From the NCBI GenBank assembly GCA_044227325.1, contig JBGAFI010000004.1, forward strand, positions 259,479-323,478: a DNA stretch of 64,000 nt, written 5' to 3'. This document shows positions 25,190-33,615 of this stretch, piece after piece (within the stretch, counting starts at the first letter, position 1; each line of letters begins with the position of its first letter). Below the pieces are notes generated by a model, which did not search any database, was not told the origin of the DNA, and was given only the letters and a program-made list of their open reading frames with translations. Made by a program: the position numbers and the translations under genes. Source of the DNA: PFJX01 sp044227325 (GTDB lineage: Bacteria > Pseudomonadota > Gammaproteobacteria > Burkholderiales > Thiobacillaceae).

Positions 25190-27430
25190 TCAGCCGGCGC
25201 GGCGTCCAAGGGCGCGCAGGCGCCGGCCCAAGAGGCCCATGCCGGCGAGCAGCATGGCCCAGGTCTCGGGTTCCGGCACCGGCGCGGCCAGGCTCAGGTA
25301 GACGCCATGGGCGCCGTAGCTGATGTAGCCGACGCCGCCGTTGACGACGGCCAGGTCGAAGCGGCCGCTGATAAGGCCGTCGCTGCTCACCAGGGTGAGC
25401 ACTTCACCTTCCTGCAAAGTGTAGTCCAGGGTCAGCACCAGGTCGCCATCCAGGCTGAGGTCGCCGCTCACCGCCAGCCAGTCGTAGTCGACGCCCTGCT
25501 CGCCGCCGAACACTTCCATGCTCAATATGCTGGCGTCGCTGAAGGCGAGGTCGCCGTCCACGCTCAGCATGCCGCCGGCATAGTCGCCGCCGGGCTGCAC
25601 CACGGCCGCCCCGATCAGGATGGTCGCCGGGCTGGCCACGCTGCCGTAGCCCGCCAGCACGCCGCCGTCGAAGCGCAGGGTGCCGGCCGCCAGGCGTCCG
25701 TCCACCCAGGTCATGCCGGCGCTCTGGATGTAGCTGCCGGCGCCCTCGATGGCGCCGCCCGCGCCCACTTCCACGTAGCCCGCGTTGGCGATGGCGCCAC
25801 TGTTGTTCACCTGGCCGTAGTTGAAGAACATGCCGCCGTCGTGGACGTTCAACTGGCCACCGGCGTTGTTGTTGAAGACGCCGGTCTCGGTGTTGTCCAG
25901 CTCGCCGTGGACGTCGAACACGCCGTCGTTGTTGACGGTATGGTCGCTGCTGTTGACGAACCAGCCCTCGTTGTTCACCACGCCGCCGAACAGGTTGTTC
26001 AGGGTGCCCGCGTTCTGGAAGCTGGCGCCGCCCAGGTTCTGCAGCAGGCCCGCGTTGTCGAACACGCCGCCCAACTGGTTCTCCACCGTGCCCGCGTTCT
26101 GGAAGGCGGCACCCCCCAGGTTCTTCAGCAGACCACCCGACTGGTTCCGCACCGTGCCGTTGTTCTGGAAGCTGGCGCCACCCAGGTTTTGCAGCAGGCC
26201 CGCGTTCTCGATGGTGCCGCCGTTGTCCAGGCTGCCGGCGTTCTGGAAACTGGCGCCGCCGAGGTTCTGCAACAGGCCGGACATGGAGAAGTTGGCATCG
26301 GCATGGTTCTCCACGGTGCCGCTGTTGATCAGGGTGCCTTGGTGCTGGAAGGAGGCGCCGCCCAGGTTGGCGAGCAGGCCGGCGTTTTCCAACTGGCCGT
26401 CGTACTGGCCTTCGAAGCCGCCCTGGTTCTGGAAGCTGGCCCCGCCCAGGTTCTTCAGAAGGCCGGACAGGGCCACCGTGCCACCCAGCAGGTTCTGGAA
26501 GCTGCCGCTGTTTTCCAGGACGCCGCCGTAGTTGACCCGGAAGGTGCCGGCGTTGCCGAACACGGCCGCGGCCTCCACCTTGAAGGTACCGTAGGTCTCG
26601 ATCACCTTGCCCGGGATGTTCTGGTAGTTCTCGGCGATGACCCGGGTGCGGCCGCTGGCGGTGCCCAGGCCCGTGGTCAGGCCGAGATCGATGATCTGGT
26701 CGTTGCCCGACACGGTCAGGGTGTCGCCGTTGAGGCTGCCCTGGGTGTCCTCGTAGCCCGAGCGGGCGAGGGGGTCGGTCCAGTCCACGGTGAGCACGGC
26801 GAACCAGTAGGGGCTGTCGACCCAGGTCCAGTTGTCCACGTTCACCTGCATCTCGCCCTGGTATTCGTATCTACCGGCGGTGTCCGTGTAGCCGTAGACG
26901 GTGCTGGAGGCCAGGGTGCCATAGTTGCCCGGAACCGTCTGCCAGTTGTCCGGCGTATAGGGCTGCTCCAGCAGGCCCACCGTCAGGCGCCAGCTCACCC
27001 CGGTGTGGTCATAGGCGGGAAAGGCGGGCTCGGTGTGGGTGAAATCCACGGTGAAGTCGAAGGGGGCGGCCAGGAAATCCCCCGGATTGAGCTCGCCGCT
27101 GATGCTGCCGCCCCAGGCGAAGGCCATGCCGGTCACGTCGTAGCGGCGCAGGGTGAGTTCGTAATAGGGATTCCAGGCCCAGAACAGGCCGTCGTCGATG
27201 GTCTTGGCGCCGGTCAGGCTGAGCCCGCCGCCGTTGGGAACCGCGTCCGCGGCGGCATCGTCCAGCCAGGACATGAACCAGCCGGAACTGGAGTATTCCC
27301 CGACCACGGAGAACTCGTGCACCAGGTCCACCGCCTGGGCGGCGGGGGCGGTGGCGGCCAGGGGAAGGACGACGAGGCTCGTGGTACCGGCCAGGGCGCG
27401 GGCGCGCTCCATCAGGTTGCGTGCGGACAT
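25190..27430 (-). CDS. Repeat-rich exported protein with PEP-CTERM sorting signal
   Basis: A 746-residue exported protein. A signal peptide occupies residues 1-33 (ending PAAQA), followed by a region of about 230 residues with no recognised domain. Residues about 240-560 contain more than a dozen degenerate repeats built on NLGGASFQNAGTLNN, like those of beta-solenoid adhesins. The C-terminus has the tripartite PEP-CTERM signal: VPEPETWAM, a hydrophobic helix and a basic tail (RRLRALGRR). Exosortase would cleave it for anchoring or release at the cell surface, and such proteins accompany extracellular polysaccharide. Its promoter is sigma-54 type. The glycosyltransferase follows 16 bases downstream. 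Confidence 0.92.
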   Translation of the reverse strand: MSARNLMERARALAGTTSLVVLPLAATAPAAQAVDLVHEFSVVGEYSSSGWFMSWLDDAAADAVPNGGGLSLTGAKTIDDGLFWAWNPYYELTLRRYDVTGMAFAWGGSISGELNPGDFLAAPFDFTVDFTHTEPAFPAYDHTGVSWRLTVGLLEQPYTPDNWQTVPGNYGTLASSTVYGYTDTAGRYEYQGEMQVNVDNWTWVDSPYWFAVLTVDWTDPLARSGYEDTQGSLNGDTLTVSGNDQIIDLGLTTGLGTASGRTRVIAENYQNIPGKVIETYGTFKVEAAAVFGNAGTFRVNYGGVLENSGSFQNLLGGTVALSGLLKNLGGASFQNQGGFEGQYDGQLENAGLLANLGGASFQHQGTLINSGTVENHADANFSMSGLLQNLGGASFQNAGSLDNGGTIENAGLLQNLGGASFQNNGTVRNQSGGLLKNLGGAAFQNAGTVENQLGGVFDNAGLLQNLGGASFQNAGTLNNLFGGVVNNEGWFVNSSDHTVNNDGVFDVHGELDNTETGVFNNNAGGQLNVHDGGMFFNYGQVNNSGAIANAGYVEVGAGGAIEGAGSYIQSAGMTWVDGRLAAGTLRFDGGVLAGYGSVASPATILIGAAVVQPGGDYAGGMLSVDGDLAFSDASILSMEVFGGEQGVDYDWLAVSGDLSLDGDLVLTLDYTLQEGEVLTLVSSDGLISGRFDLAVVNGGVGYISYGAHGVYLSLAAPVPEPETWAMLLAGMGLLGRRLRALGRRAG

Positions 27431-27466
27431 GGGTTTGCTCGGGTTGGCGAAGGTGGACGGACATCA

Positions 27467-27482
27467 AGCAACGTATGTGCCA
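27467..27482 (-). promoter_or_regulatory. Sigma-54 promoter of the PEP-CTERM gene
   Basis: On the minus strand the bases read TGGCACATACGTTGCT, an essentially consensus -24/-12 element about 37 bases before the ATG. PEP-CTERM genes in floc-forming betaproteobacteria such as Zoogloea are reported to depend on RpoN and the PrsK/PrsR pair, so this fits a known pattern. Confidence 0.85.
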
Positions 27483-27764
27483 TCCGGTTTTCGCGAGGGT
27501 CGCCCGGCTGCGTCGCTGCGCCGCTGTTCCGCTCGGCCATCCATGGGCGAGGCCAAGGCCCGGCGCCGGATTTGGCGGCAAACGGGAAAGCGGCCGGACG
27601 CGTCGCGGCAGGCATCCGCCGCCTGGTCATTCACCCGCTTGCGCGCCGGCCGCGCCGGCGGCCGCATGGCCTTTGTAAATGCGCGCGACACCCCCGATCA
27701 GGGGGTTGGCAATCCGGATTTCGCGACGTGGCTGCCGGTGCGGCGCAGCCCGGTCCTCGCCGTC
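27483..27764. other. Spacer upstream of the PEP-CTERM promoter
   Basis: About 280 non-coding bases between the sigma-54 promoter and the next minus-strand gene. It contains a short hairpin, ACCCCC-GATCA-GGGGGT (27690-27706), which could end transcription of the 28436-27765 gene although no T-run follows. No obvious activator palindrome was seen. Confidence 0.4.
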
Positions 27765-28436
27765 TCAGGCGCCCGGCGTTTTTACCGCCAGCCGTTTCGC
27801 GATCTCGCCGTCGCAGCGCATGCCCAGGCGCCGATACGACTCGGGATTGTCGATGGATTGATGCAGCGGCAGGGAGAGCCCGTCATAAACGTATTTGAGC
27901 TGCTGGAAGAAGTGCGCGCGGGAGCGTTCCAGGTTGCGCGCGCCCCCGTATTCCAACGCATCCGCGTTGAAGACTATTCGTGTGATCGCGCGGATTTCAT
28001 CGGGCAGCCGGCGCAGCACGTCCCGATCGAACAACTGGTGCAGACGTTCGTGGCCCAGGACCACGGCATAGGCGCAGGACTCCTCGGGGAACTCCTTCGC
28101 CACATAAATGACGGGCACGGTCGTGATACGGGTGGTCATGGACAGCCGTTGCGCCGAGGCGCCGGGTTGCGGCGGATTGAACGCGAGTTCCGTCTTGAAC
28201 CGGTTCTGGAACAGGCCCAGGCCGTACTCGGCGGGAAAACCGCCCTTGGCCTGCGCCAGGGTAATCTCGGCGATGGATTTGGAATGGTCGACGACCAGTT
28301 GCCCATGCTCGATGACGACCCGGTTCGCGACCTCCCAGGCAAGCGCCTTTCCCGCCCAGCAAAAGCCCAGGACGAACAGGACGGGCAAGACGTGGCGCAG
28401 CGGCATGCGCATGGATCGGTCGAAATGGCGTGGCAT
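27765..28436 (-). CDS. Secreted protein with an HExxH motif, function unknown
   Basis: A 223-residue protein with a signal peptide (hydrophobic stretch about residues 12-33, ending GKALA). Around residues 129-134 it carries GHERLHQ, an HExxH pattern like the zinc-binding helix of secreted metallopeptidases. Nearby residues include acidic candidates for a third ligand. I do not recognise the family with confidence; DUF922-like secreted proteases have a similar plan. The protein is expected in the periplasm or outside the cell. It stands alone on the minus strand between the PEP-CTERM gene and a 450-base spacer. Confidence 0.7.
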   Translation of the reverse strand: MPRHFDRSMRMPLRHVLPVLFVLGFCWAGKALAWEVANRVVIEHGQLVVDHSKSIAEITLAQAKGGFPAEYGLGLFQNRFKTELAFNPPQPGASAQRLSMTTRITTVPVIYVAKEFPEESCAYAVVLGHERLHQLFDRDVLRRLPDEIRAITRIVFNADALEYGGARNLERSRAHFFQQLKYVYDGLSLPLHQSIDNPESYRRLGMRCDGEIAKRLAVKTPGA

Positions 28437-28887
28437 CGGCGAAGTTATCGGTCAGACACGCGGGGAATTGAGCTTCAGGCCAATGAACGCCAGGCCCGGC
28501 GAACCCGGCACGGGCCGCCCGGTTTTTTTCTGGTGCGCCCCGGTTTTTCCTGGTGCATGGCAGCATTTCACGCCGACTTGTGCACATGACGGGGCTTGAC
28601 AGATTCGCATCGCGCAAGTAACCGGATAAGCATCAGGGCTGATTTGCAAGTATTTGTTTTTTATATTGAAATTTACTGCATAAAAATTACTCCGAGACCA
28701 TAAGTCGCCGTTTCTTAAGCTTTTTTTACGGCTATCGGCAGACTTTTCAACAGAGTTATCCACAAGTCCCGTGGACAACCTGGAAAGCTCGTTTCAGATG
28801 AAGTAGTTCATCCGTACTTCGGTGAAATCACTTTAACAAACACCGCCAGTTGAGCATCCCCGGAAGTGGCATTGCGCGAGGCGGAAA
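28437..28887. other. AT-richer 450-base intergenic region with a DnaA-box match
   Basis: A non-coding stretch much lower in GC than its surroundings at 28610-28860. It holds a tandem direct repeat (CCGGTTTTTTTCTGGTGC then CCCCGGTTTTTCCTGGTGC, 28519-28556). It also has a perfect DnaA box TTATCCACA at 28756-28764 with an imperfect opposed copy (GTGGACAAC) a few bases on, and an inverted repeat GATGAA-GTAG-TTCATC at 28797-28812. It probably contains the promoter of the HERLH gene. No credible gene was found here. Confidence 0.5.
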
Positions 28888-29859
28888 TCACTCGCCGCCA
28901 CCGCTGCCCCCCATGCGGCCGATGGCCAGATTCGCGGCCGCCGTGCGGGTCTCCACGCCCAATTTTTCGAACACGTGTTCCAGGTGTTTGTTCACGGTGC
29001 GCGGGCTGGTGCCCAGGATGTCGCCGATGTCCTTGTTGGTCTTGCCCTTGCAGACCCAGTGGAGCACTTCCGCTTCGCGGGCGGTAAGGCGGAACGCGGC
29101 CATGAGCCCCTCGATGGCGGCGGCATGGTTTTCCTCGCGCAACACCAGCAGGAGTTCCGTTTCCTGGGCCTCGCCTTCCTGGCCCGCGTTGCGCGGATCG
29201 TGCAGGGAAGCGAGCAGGCGGCGCGCGTCCCGCGCCACCAGGACCGGCGCCTCCCGGTTCTCCCGCGCGGCCTGCTGCGCCTCGCCGATCCAGGCGAGCA
29301 GCCGGGCCGGCGCCAGATCCAGCAACGCGTCCGGATCCAGGTCGAAATAGTCCTTGAGCAGCTTGCGCGCCAGGGGCGTCTGCCAGAGCAGGCGGCCGTC
29401 GCTGCCGCGCACCACCACGGTGGCCTGGCCGAAGGCGTCCAGGGCGGTGCGCGCCTGCTTCATCTGGCGCGCGTTCTGCATATGGGCGGCGATGCGGGCC
29501 AGCACTTCCCGGGGCTTGATGGGCTTGGTGACGTAATCGGCGCCGCCGGCGGCGAAGGCGGCGACCACATGCTCGGTTTCGGTCAGGCCGGTCATGAAGA
29601 CGATGGGGATGGGCTGGGTCACGTAATCCGCCTTCAGCCGGCGCGCCACCTCGAAGCCGTCCATGCCGGGCATGACCGCGTCCAGCAGGATCACGTCCGG
29701 GCGGCTCTGGCGCGCCCGCTGCAGGGCGGATTCGCCGTTGGTGGCGACCAGCACCGTGTAGCCCGCCTCGTCCAGCGCGTCATGCAGCAGGGACAGGTTT
29801 TCCGGCACGTCGTCGACGATGAGGACGATGTCGTTGTTCAGGCGGTCGAGGCTGCTCAT
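28888..29859 (-). CDS. LuxR-type response regulator (REC-PAS-like-HTH)
   Basis: A 323-residue response regulator. The receiver (about residues 8-130) has VDDVPEN, phospho-acceptor Asp in VILLDAVMPGMDG near 59 and the Lys of YVTKPI. A PAS-like middle region (VVVRGSDGRLLWQTPLARKLL) is followed by a C-terminal LuxR HTH with LTAREAEVLHWVCKGKTNKDI and SPRTVNKHLEHVFEKLGV. The ATG at 29859 gives a receiver of normal length. It lies 127 bases downstream of the NCS1-kinase gene on the same strand and is its likely output partner. Confidence 0.92.
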   Translation of the reverse strand: MSSLDRLNNDIVLIVDDVPENLSLLHDALDEAGYTVLVATNGESALQRARQSRPDVILLDAVMPGMDGFEVARRLKADYVTQPIPIVFMTGLTETEHVVAAFAAGGADYVTKPIKPREVLARIAAHMQNARQMKQARTALDAFGQATVVVRGSDGRLLWQTPLARKLLKDYFDLDPDALLDLAPARLLAWIGEAQQAARENREAPVLVARDARRLLASLHDPRNAGQEGEAQETELLLVLREENHAAAIEGLMAAFRLTAREAEVLHWVCKGKTNKDIGDILGTSPRTVNKHLEHVFEKLGVETRTAAANLAIGRMGGSGGGE

Positions 29860-29954
29860 GGCCGTGCATTGTAGGAGCCGGCGCCGGCCCGGGAAAAACC
29901 GTGTCCCGGCGCGGGCCGGAACTCGCCGCGCACGGTTGCGGCCGGATCGCGCCG

Positions 29955-29997
29955 TCTCATGCTTCCCCGCCTCATGTTTCCCCGCCTCATGTTTCCT
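29955..29997. repeat. 15-base tandem repeat at the end of the NCS1-kinase gene
   Basis: Three tandem units close to CTCATGTTTCCCCGC, the last unit containing the kinase stop codon. It is a short, possibly slippage-prone array in the spacer before the LuxR-type regulator. Confidence 0.6.
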
Positions 29998-32900
29998 CCT
30001 GCAAGGCCTTGCGCAGGATTTCGCGCATGGCGTCGAACTGGAAGCGGCGCGCGAGTTGGCGCATGACGGCGACGAACTCGCCGTGGCGATCATCCAGATT
30101 TTCGATCTCCTCCAGTTTCGCCAGGATGCCGCGCGGGAAACCCAGTTCCACCTGTTGGTCCAATGCGCGCAGGTGTTCCACGGCGGGCGGCACCAGTCGC
30201 GCGGGCGCGGGGGATTCGGCGGGCGCCGGCGCGGCCTGTGGGGCGCGCTCCGAGGTCACCCATTCCAGCCGCAGGCGGTGGCCGATCCATTCGAGCAGTT
30301 CGTCCATGCGCACCGGCTTGGTGAAGAACGCTTCCGGGCCGATGCCCGCGTCGTTGTCCATGCCCTTGTCGAAGGCGTTGGCGGAGATGACGGCGATCTC
30401 CAGATCGGCGTGCTCGCCCCGGGCGACCCCCTCGCGCAGGCGGCGGATGGTCTCCCAGCCGTCCATGCCGGGCATGGCCAGGTCCATGAAGACGAGATGG
30501 GGTTTGGCGTGGGGCACCAGATCCAGGCATTCCTGGCCGGAGGCGGCCTGGGCGAGCTGGAAGCCCAGGGGTTCCAGCACGCTGGCGAGCAGTTCCCGAT
30601 CGTTCTTTTCGTTATCGACGATGAGGATGCGCCGGCGCACGCCCATGTAGCCGATGCGCTGGGCGCGCGGCCGTTCCCGCGCCGCCTGGGCGGCGTGCAG
30701 ATGGGGCAGGTAGAGGCGGATGCGGAACAGGCAGCCCGCGTCGCGGCCTTTGGGCGGACTCTCCACGGTCAGTTCGCCGCCCATCAGGTCGGTGAGCATC
30801 CTCGCGATGGTCAGGCCCAGGCCGGTGCCGCCGGTGGCGCCGACGGAAGCCGCGCTGCCCCGGGAGAAGGGCTCGAAGATGCGCGCCAGTTCCTCGCCGG
30901 GGATGCCCGGACCGGTGTCCTCGATCTCGAAATGGGCCATTTCCCGTTGATACTTCAGGTTGAACACCACCTGGCCGCGGGCGGTGAACTTGACCGCGTT
31001 GCCCAGGATGTTGATGAGTATCTGGCGCAGGCGACGCTGGTCGGCGCGCACCAGGGCGGGCAGATCGGCCTGGGGCTGATAGTGGAAGGCGAGCCCCTTG
31101 TCCCGGGCCTGCACCTCGAACATGGCGACGATCTGGCGCACGAACTCGGGGAATTCCAAAGGCTTCACGTCCAGGGACAGCTTGCCGCTCTCGATGCGGG
31201 CGATGTCCAAAGTGCCCTCGATAAGGGACAGCAGGTGGTCGCCGCTCTTGCGGATGACGCTGACCGCCTGGCGCCGGTTCGCGGGGATCGCCTCGTCCCC
31301 GTCCAGGATTTGCGCGTAACCCAGGATGCTGTTCAGCGGCGTGCGCAATTCGTGGCTGATGGCGGTGATGTAGCGGCTCTTCGCCTGATTGGCCTGGTCG
31401 GCCGCCCGCTTGGCCTTTTGCAGCAAATCGTCGGTGCGGCGGTGGGATTCGATCTCCCGCATCAGCAACTGGGTCTGCCGATTGGATTCCTCCTGCGCCA
31501 CCTGCCGGCTCTTGTGGGTCAGCACCAGCCACCAGGCGACGATGCCGGACACCAGCAACAACACGGAAAAAGCGCGCAGGAAGGATTCCCGCAGCGCGGG
31601 CAGCAGTTCGGCCGAACCGTCCGCCAGCGCCAGCACCTCCTGGTAGTAGAGCAGGCCCACCAGCAGGGCGAGGAAGGGCACGACGCCGGCCATCAAGAGC
31701 AGGTAGTGGCCCAGCCCCGCCTCCAGATAGGGCCGCGCCCGGGCCGGCAGAAAACGCTCCAGCAGCCCGGCCCATTGCTCCCCCAGGCGCGCCTGGGGTT
31801 TGCACAGGTCGTGGCAGCGGGCGTCCAGGGAACAGCAGAGCGAGCAGATGTGGTCCTGGTAGGCGGGACATTGGGCCAAATCCTCGCCTTCGTAGTCCTT
31901 GCCGCAGATGCAACAGGTGTGGGTGGCGGGAGACGGATTCGCCCCAGGTGCGGGCCTGCTCCCCCCTTTGGAAAAGGGGGGCGGGGGGGGATTCAAGGCC
32001 GTGTACATCAGCGGGGGTTCCGACGAATCCCCCCTGCCCCCCTTTTCCAAAGGGGGGGATGACGTTTCGGCCTGGCGCGCGATGTAGTAGCGCCCGCCCG
32101 TCAGCCACGCGATCAGCGGAGAACACACCAGCGCCGCACCCAGGGCGATGAAGGTGGAGAAGGGTTGCGCCACCGCGCCGAACAGCCCCACATAGGCCGC
32201 CACCGACAATCCGGAGGCGATGCCCATGGCCCCCACGCCCACCGGATTGATGTCGTACAGGTAGGCGCGGCGGAACTCGATGCCCGGCGGCGACAGGCCC
32301 AGGGGCTTGTTGATGACCAGATCCGCCGCCACCACCATCATCCAGGCCACCGCCACGTTGGAATACAGGCCCAGCACCCGGCCGAGGGCCTGGAACAGGT
32401 CCAGCTCCATGAGCATCAGGGCGATCAGGGTGTTGAACACCACCCACACCACCCGGCCCGGGTGGCTGTGGGTGAGGCGGGCGAAGAAGTTGGACCAGGC
32501 CAGCGACCCGGCGTAGGCGTTGGTGACGTTGATCTTGAGCTGGGAGATGACCACGAACACGGCGGTGGCCGCCACCGCCCAGCCGTAGTGGGGAAACACG
32601 TATTCCCAGGCCACCACGTACATCTGGTTCGGGTCCACCGCCCGTTCCGTGGGCACCATGTGGCTGATGGCCAGCCAGGCCAGCAGGGCGCCGCCGAACA
32701 TCTTGACGACGCCGGGCAGCACCCAGCCCGGCCCGCCCACCAGCACGCCGGTCCACCAGCGGCGGCGGTGGGCCGGCGTGTATTCCGGCATGAAGCGCAG
32801 ATAGTCGGCCTGCTCGCCCATCTGGGTGATGAGCGCCAGGCCCACGGCCATGGCCGCGCCGAACAGGTGGATGTCGAATGCCGCGCTGCCCTTGCCGGCA

Positions 32901-33556
32901 TAGCCGACGATGCCGGCGAAGGCGTGGGGATCCTGGACCAGCAGGAACACGTAGGGCAGCACCAGCATGACCAGCCACACCGGCTGGGTCAGGGTCTGCA
33001 GCCGGCTGATGGCGGTGACGCCGTGGGTCACCAGGGGAATCACCACCAGGGCGCAGATCAGATAGCCCCAGGCCGGTGGAATGTCGAAGGCCAGCTCCAG
33101 GGCGTAGGCCATGATGGCCGCTTCCAGGGCGAAGAAGATGAAGGTAAAGCTGGCGTAGATCAGGGAGGTGATGGTGGAGCCCAGGTAGCCGAAGCCGGCG
33201 CCCCGCGTGAGCAGGTCCATGTCCAGGCCGTAGCGGGCCGCGTAGATGCTCACCGGCAGGCCGGCGAGGAAGATGATCAGGCCGGTGGCGAGGATCGCCA
33301 GGGTGGCGTTGAGGAAACCGTAGTTGACCAGCAGGGTCGCTCCCACCGCCTCCAGCACCAGGAAGGCCGCCGCGCCGAAAGCGGTGTTGGCGACCCGTCC
33401 TTCCGACCACTTGCGGTAGCTGCGCGGCGTGAAGCGCAGGGCGTAGTCCTCCAGGGTCTCGTTCGCCACCCAGGTGTTGTAGTCCCGGCGCACCTTGACC
33501 ACGCGCTGCACGGCATCGGCGGATTCGGGGATGGGTGGGGCCGGTTCGGGCGTCAT
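29987..33556 (-). CDS. NCS1 permease / hybrid histidine kinase fusion
   Basis: A 1189-residue fusion. Residues about 1-495 form an NCS1 (purine/cytosine permease-like) transporter of about twelve helices, recognised by YNTWVANETLEDYALRF at the N-terminus, TRGAGFGYLG and KINVTNAYAGSLAWSN. Residues about 500-532 are encoded by a palindromic DNA repeat. About 545-585 form a Cys-rich module (CCICGKDYEGEDLAQC, CSLCC, CHDLC) that may bind metal. Two helices follow, then HisKA with SHELRTPLNSILG (His near 733), HATPase_c with GTGLGLTIA and a receiver with LVFMDLAMPG (Asp near 1023). It probably senses a transported or bound solute and signals to the adjacent regulators. The ATG at 33556 directly precedes a typical NCS1 N-terminus. 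The substrate is unknown. Confidence 0.9.
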   Translation of the reverse strand: MTPEPAPPIPESADAVQRVVKVRRDYNTWVANETLEDYALRFTPRSYRKWSEGRVANTAFGAAAFLVLEAVGATLLVNYGFLNATLAILATGLIIFLAGLPVSIYAARYGLDMDLLTRGAGFGYLGSTITSLIYASFTFIFFALEAAIMAYALELAFDIPPAWGYLICALVVIPLVTHGVTAISRLQTLTQPVWLVMLVLPYVFLLVQDPHAFAGIVGYAGKGSAAFDIHLFGAAMAVGLALITQMGEQADYLRFMPEYTPAHRRRWWTGVLVGGPGWVLPGVVKMFGGALLAWLAISHMVPTERAVDPNQMYVVAWEYVFPHYGWAVAATAVFVVISQLKINVTNAYAGSLAWSNFFARLTHSHPGRVVWVVFNTLIALMLMELDLFQALGRVLGLYSNVAVAWMMVVAADLVINKPLGLSPPGIEFRRAYLYDINPVGVGAMGIASGLSVAAYVGLFGAVAQPFSTFIALGAALVCSPLIAWLTGGRYYIARQAETSSPPLEKGGRGDSSEPPLMYTALNPPPPPFSKGGSRPAPGANPSPATHTCCICGKDYEGEDLAQCPAYQDHICSLCCSLDARCHDLCKPQARLGEQWAGLLERFLPARARPYLEAGLGHYLLLMAGVVPFLALLVGLLYYQEVLALADGSAELLPALRESFLRAFSVLLLVSGIVAWWLVLTHKSRQVAQEESNRQTQLLMREIESHRRTDDLLQKAKRAADQANQAKSRYITAISHELRTPLNSILGYAQILDGDEAIPANRRQAVSVIRKSGDHLLSLIEGTLDIARIESGKLSLDVKPLEFPEFVRQIVAMFEVQARDKGLAFHYQPQADLPALVRADQRRLRQILINILGNAVKFTARGQVVFNLKYQREMAHFEIEDTGPGIPGEELARIFEPFSRGSAASVGATGGTGLGLTIARMLTDLMGGELTVESPPKGRDAGCLFRIRLYLPHLHAAQAARERPRAQRIGYMGVRRRILIVDNEKNDRELLASVLEPLGFQLAQAASGQECLDLVPHAKPHLVFMDLAMPGMDGWETIRRLREGVARGEHADLEIAVISANAFDKGMDNDAGIGPEAFFTKPVRMDELLEWIGHRLRLEWVTSERAPQAAPAPAESPAPARLVPPAVEHLRALDQQVELGFPRGILAKLEEIENLDDRHGEFVAVMRQLARRFQFDAMREILRKALQEET
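31961..32058. repeat. Palindromic repeat, copy 2, inside the NCS1-kinase coding sequence
   Basis: Ends CCCCCCTTTGGAAAAGGGGG and CCCCTTTTCCAAAGGGGGGG with inner GGGGGGATTCA and GAATCCCCCC. It is translated in frame as a linker containing SSPPLEKGGRGDS and NPPPPPFSKGG. It is the same family as the intergenic copies but here it lies between the permease and kinase modules. Confidence 0.9.
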
Positions 33557-33615
33557 GCGGGGAATGGTTGCAGCCGGACTCGGCGCTGGCAAGCGACGCC
33601 GGCACGCGCGGCGGG

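Noticed and set aside
28452..28778. Possible 108-codon gene on the minus strand in the AT-rich spacer
   Set aside because: No recognised domain, crosses a tandem repeat, lacks a convincing ribosome site and has poor codon usage.
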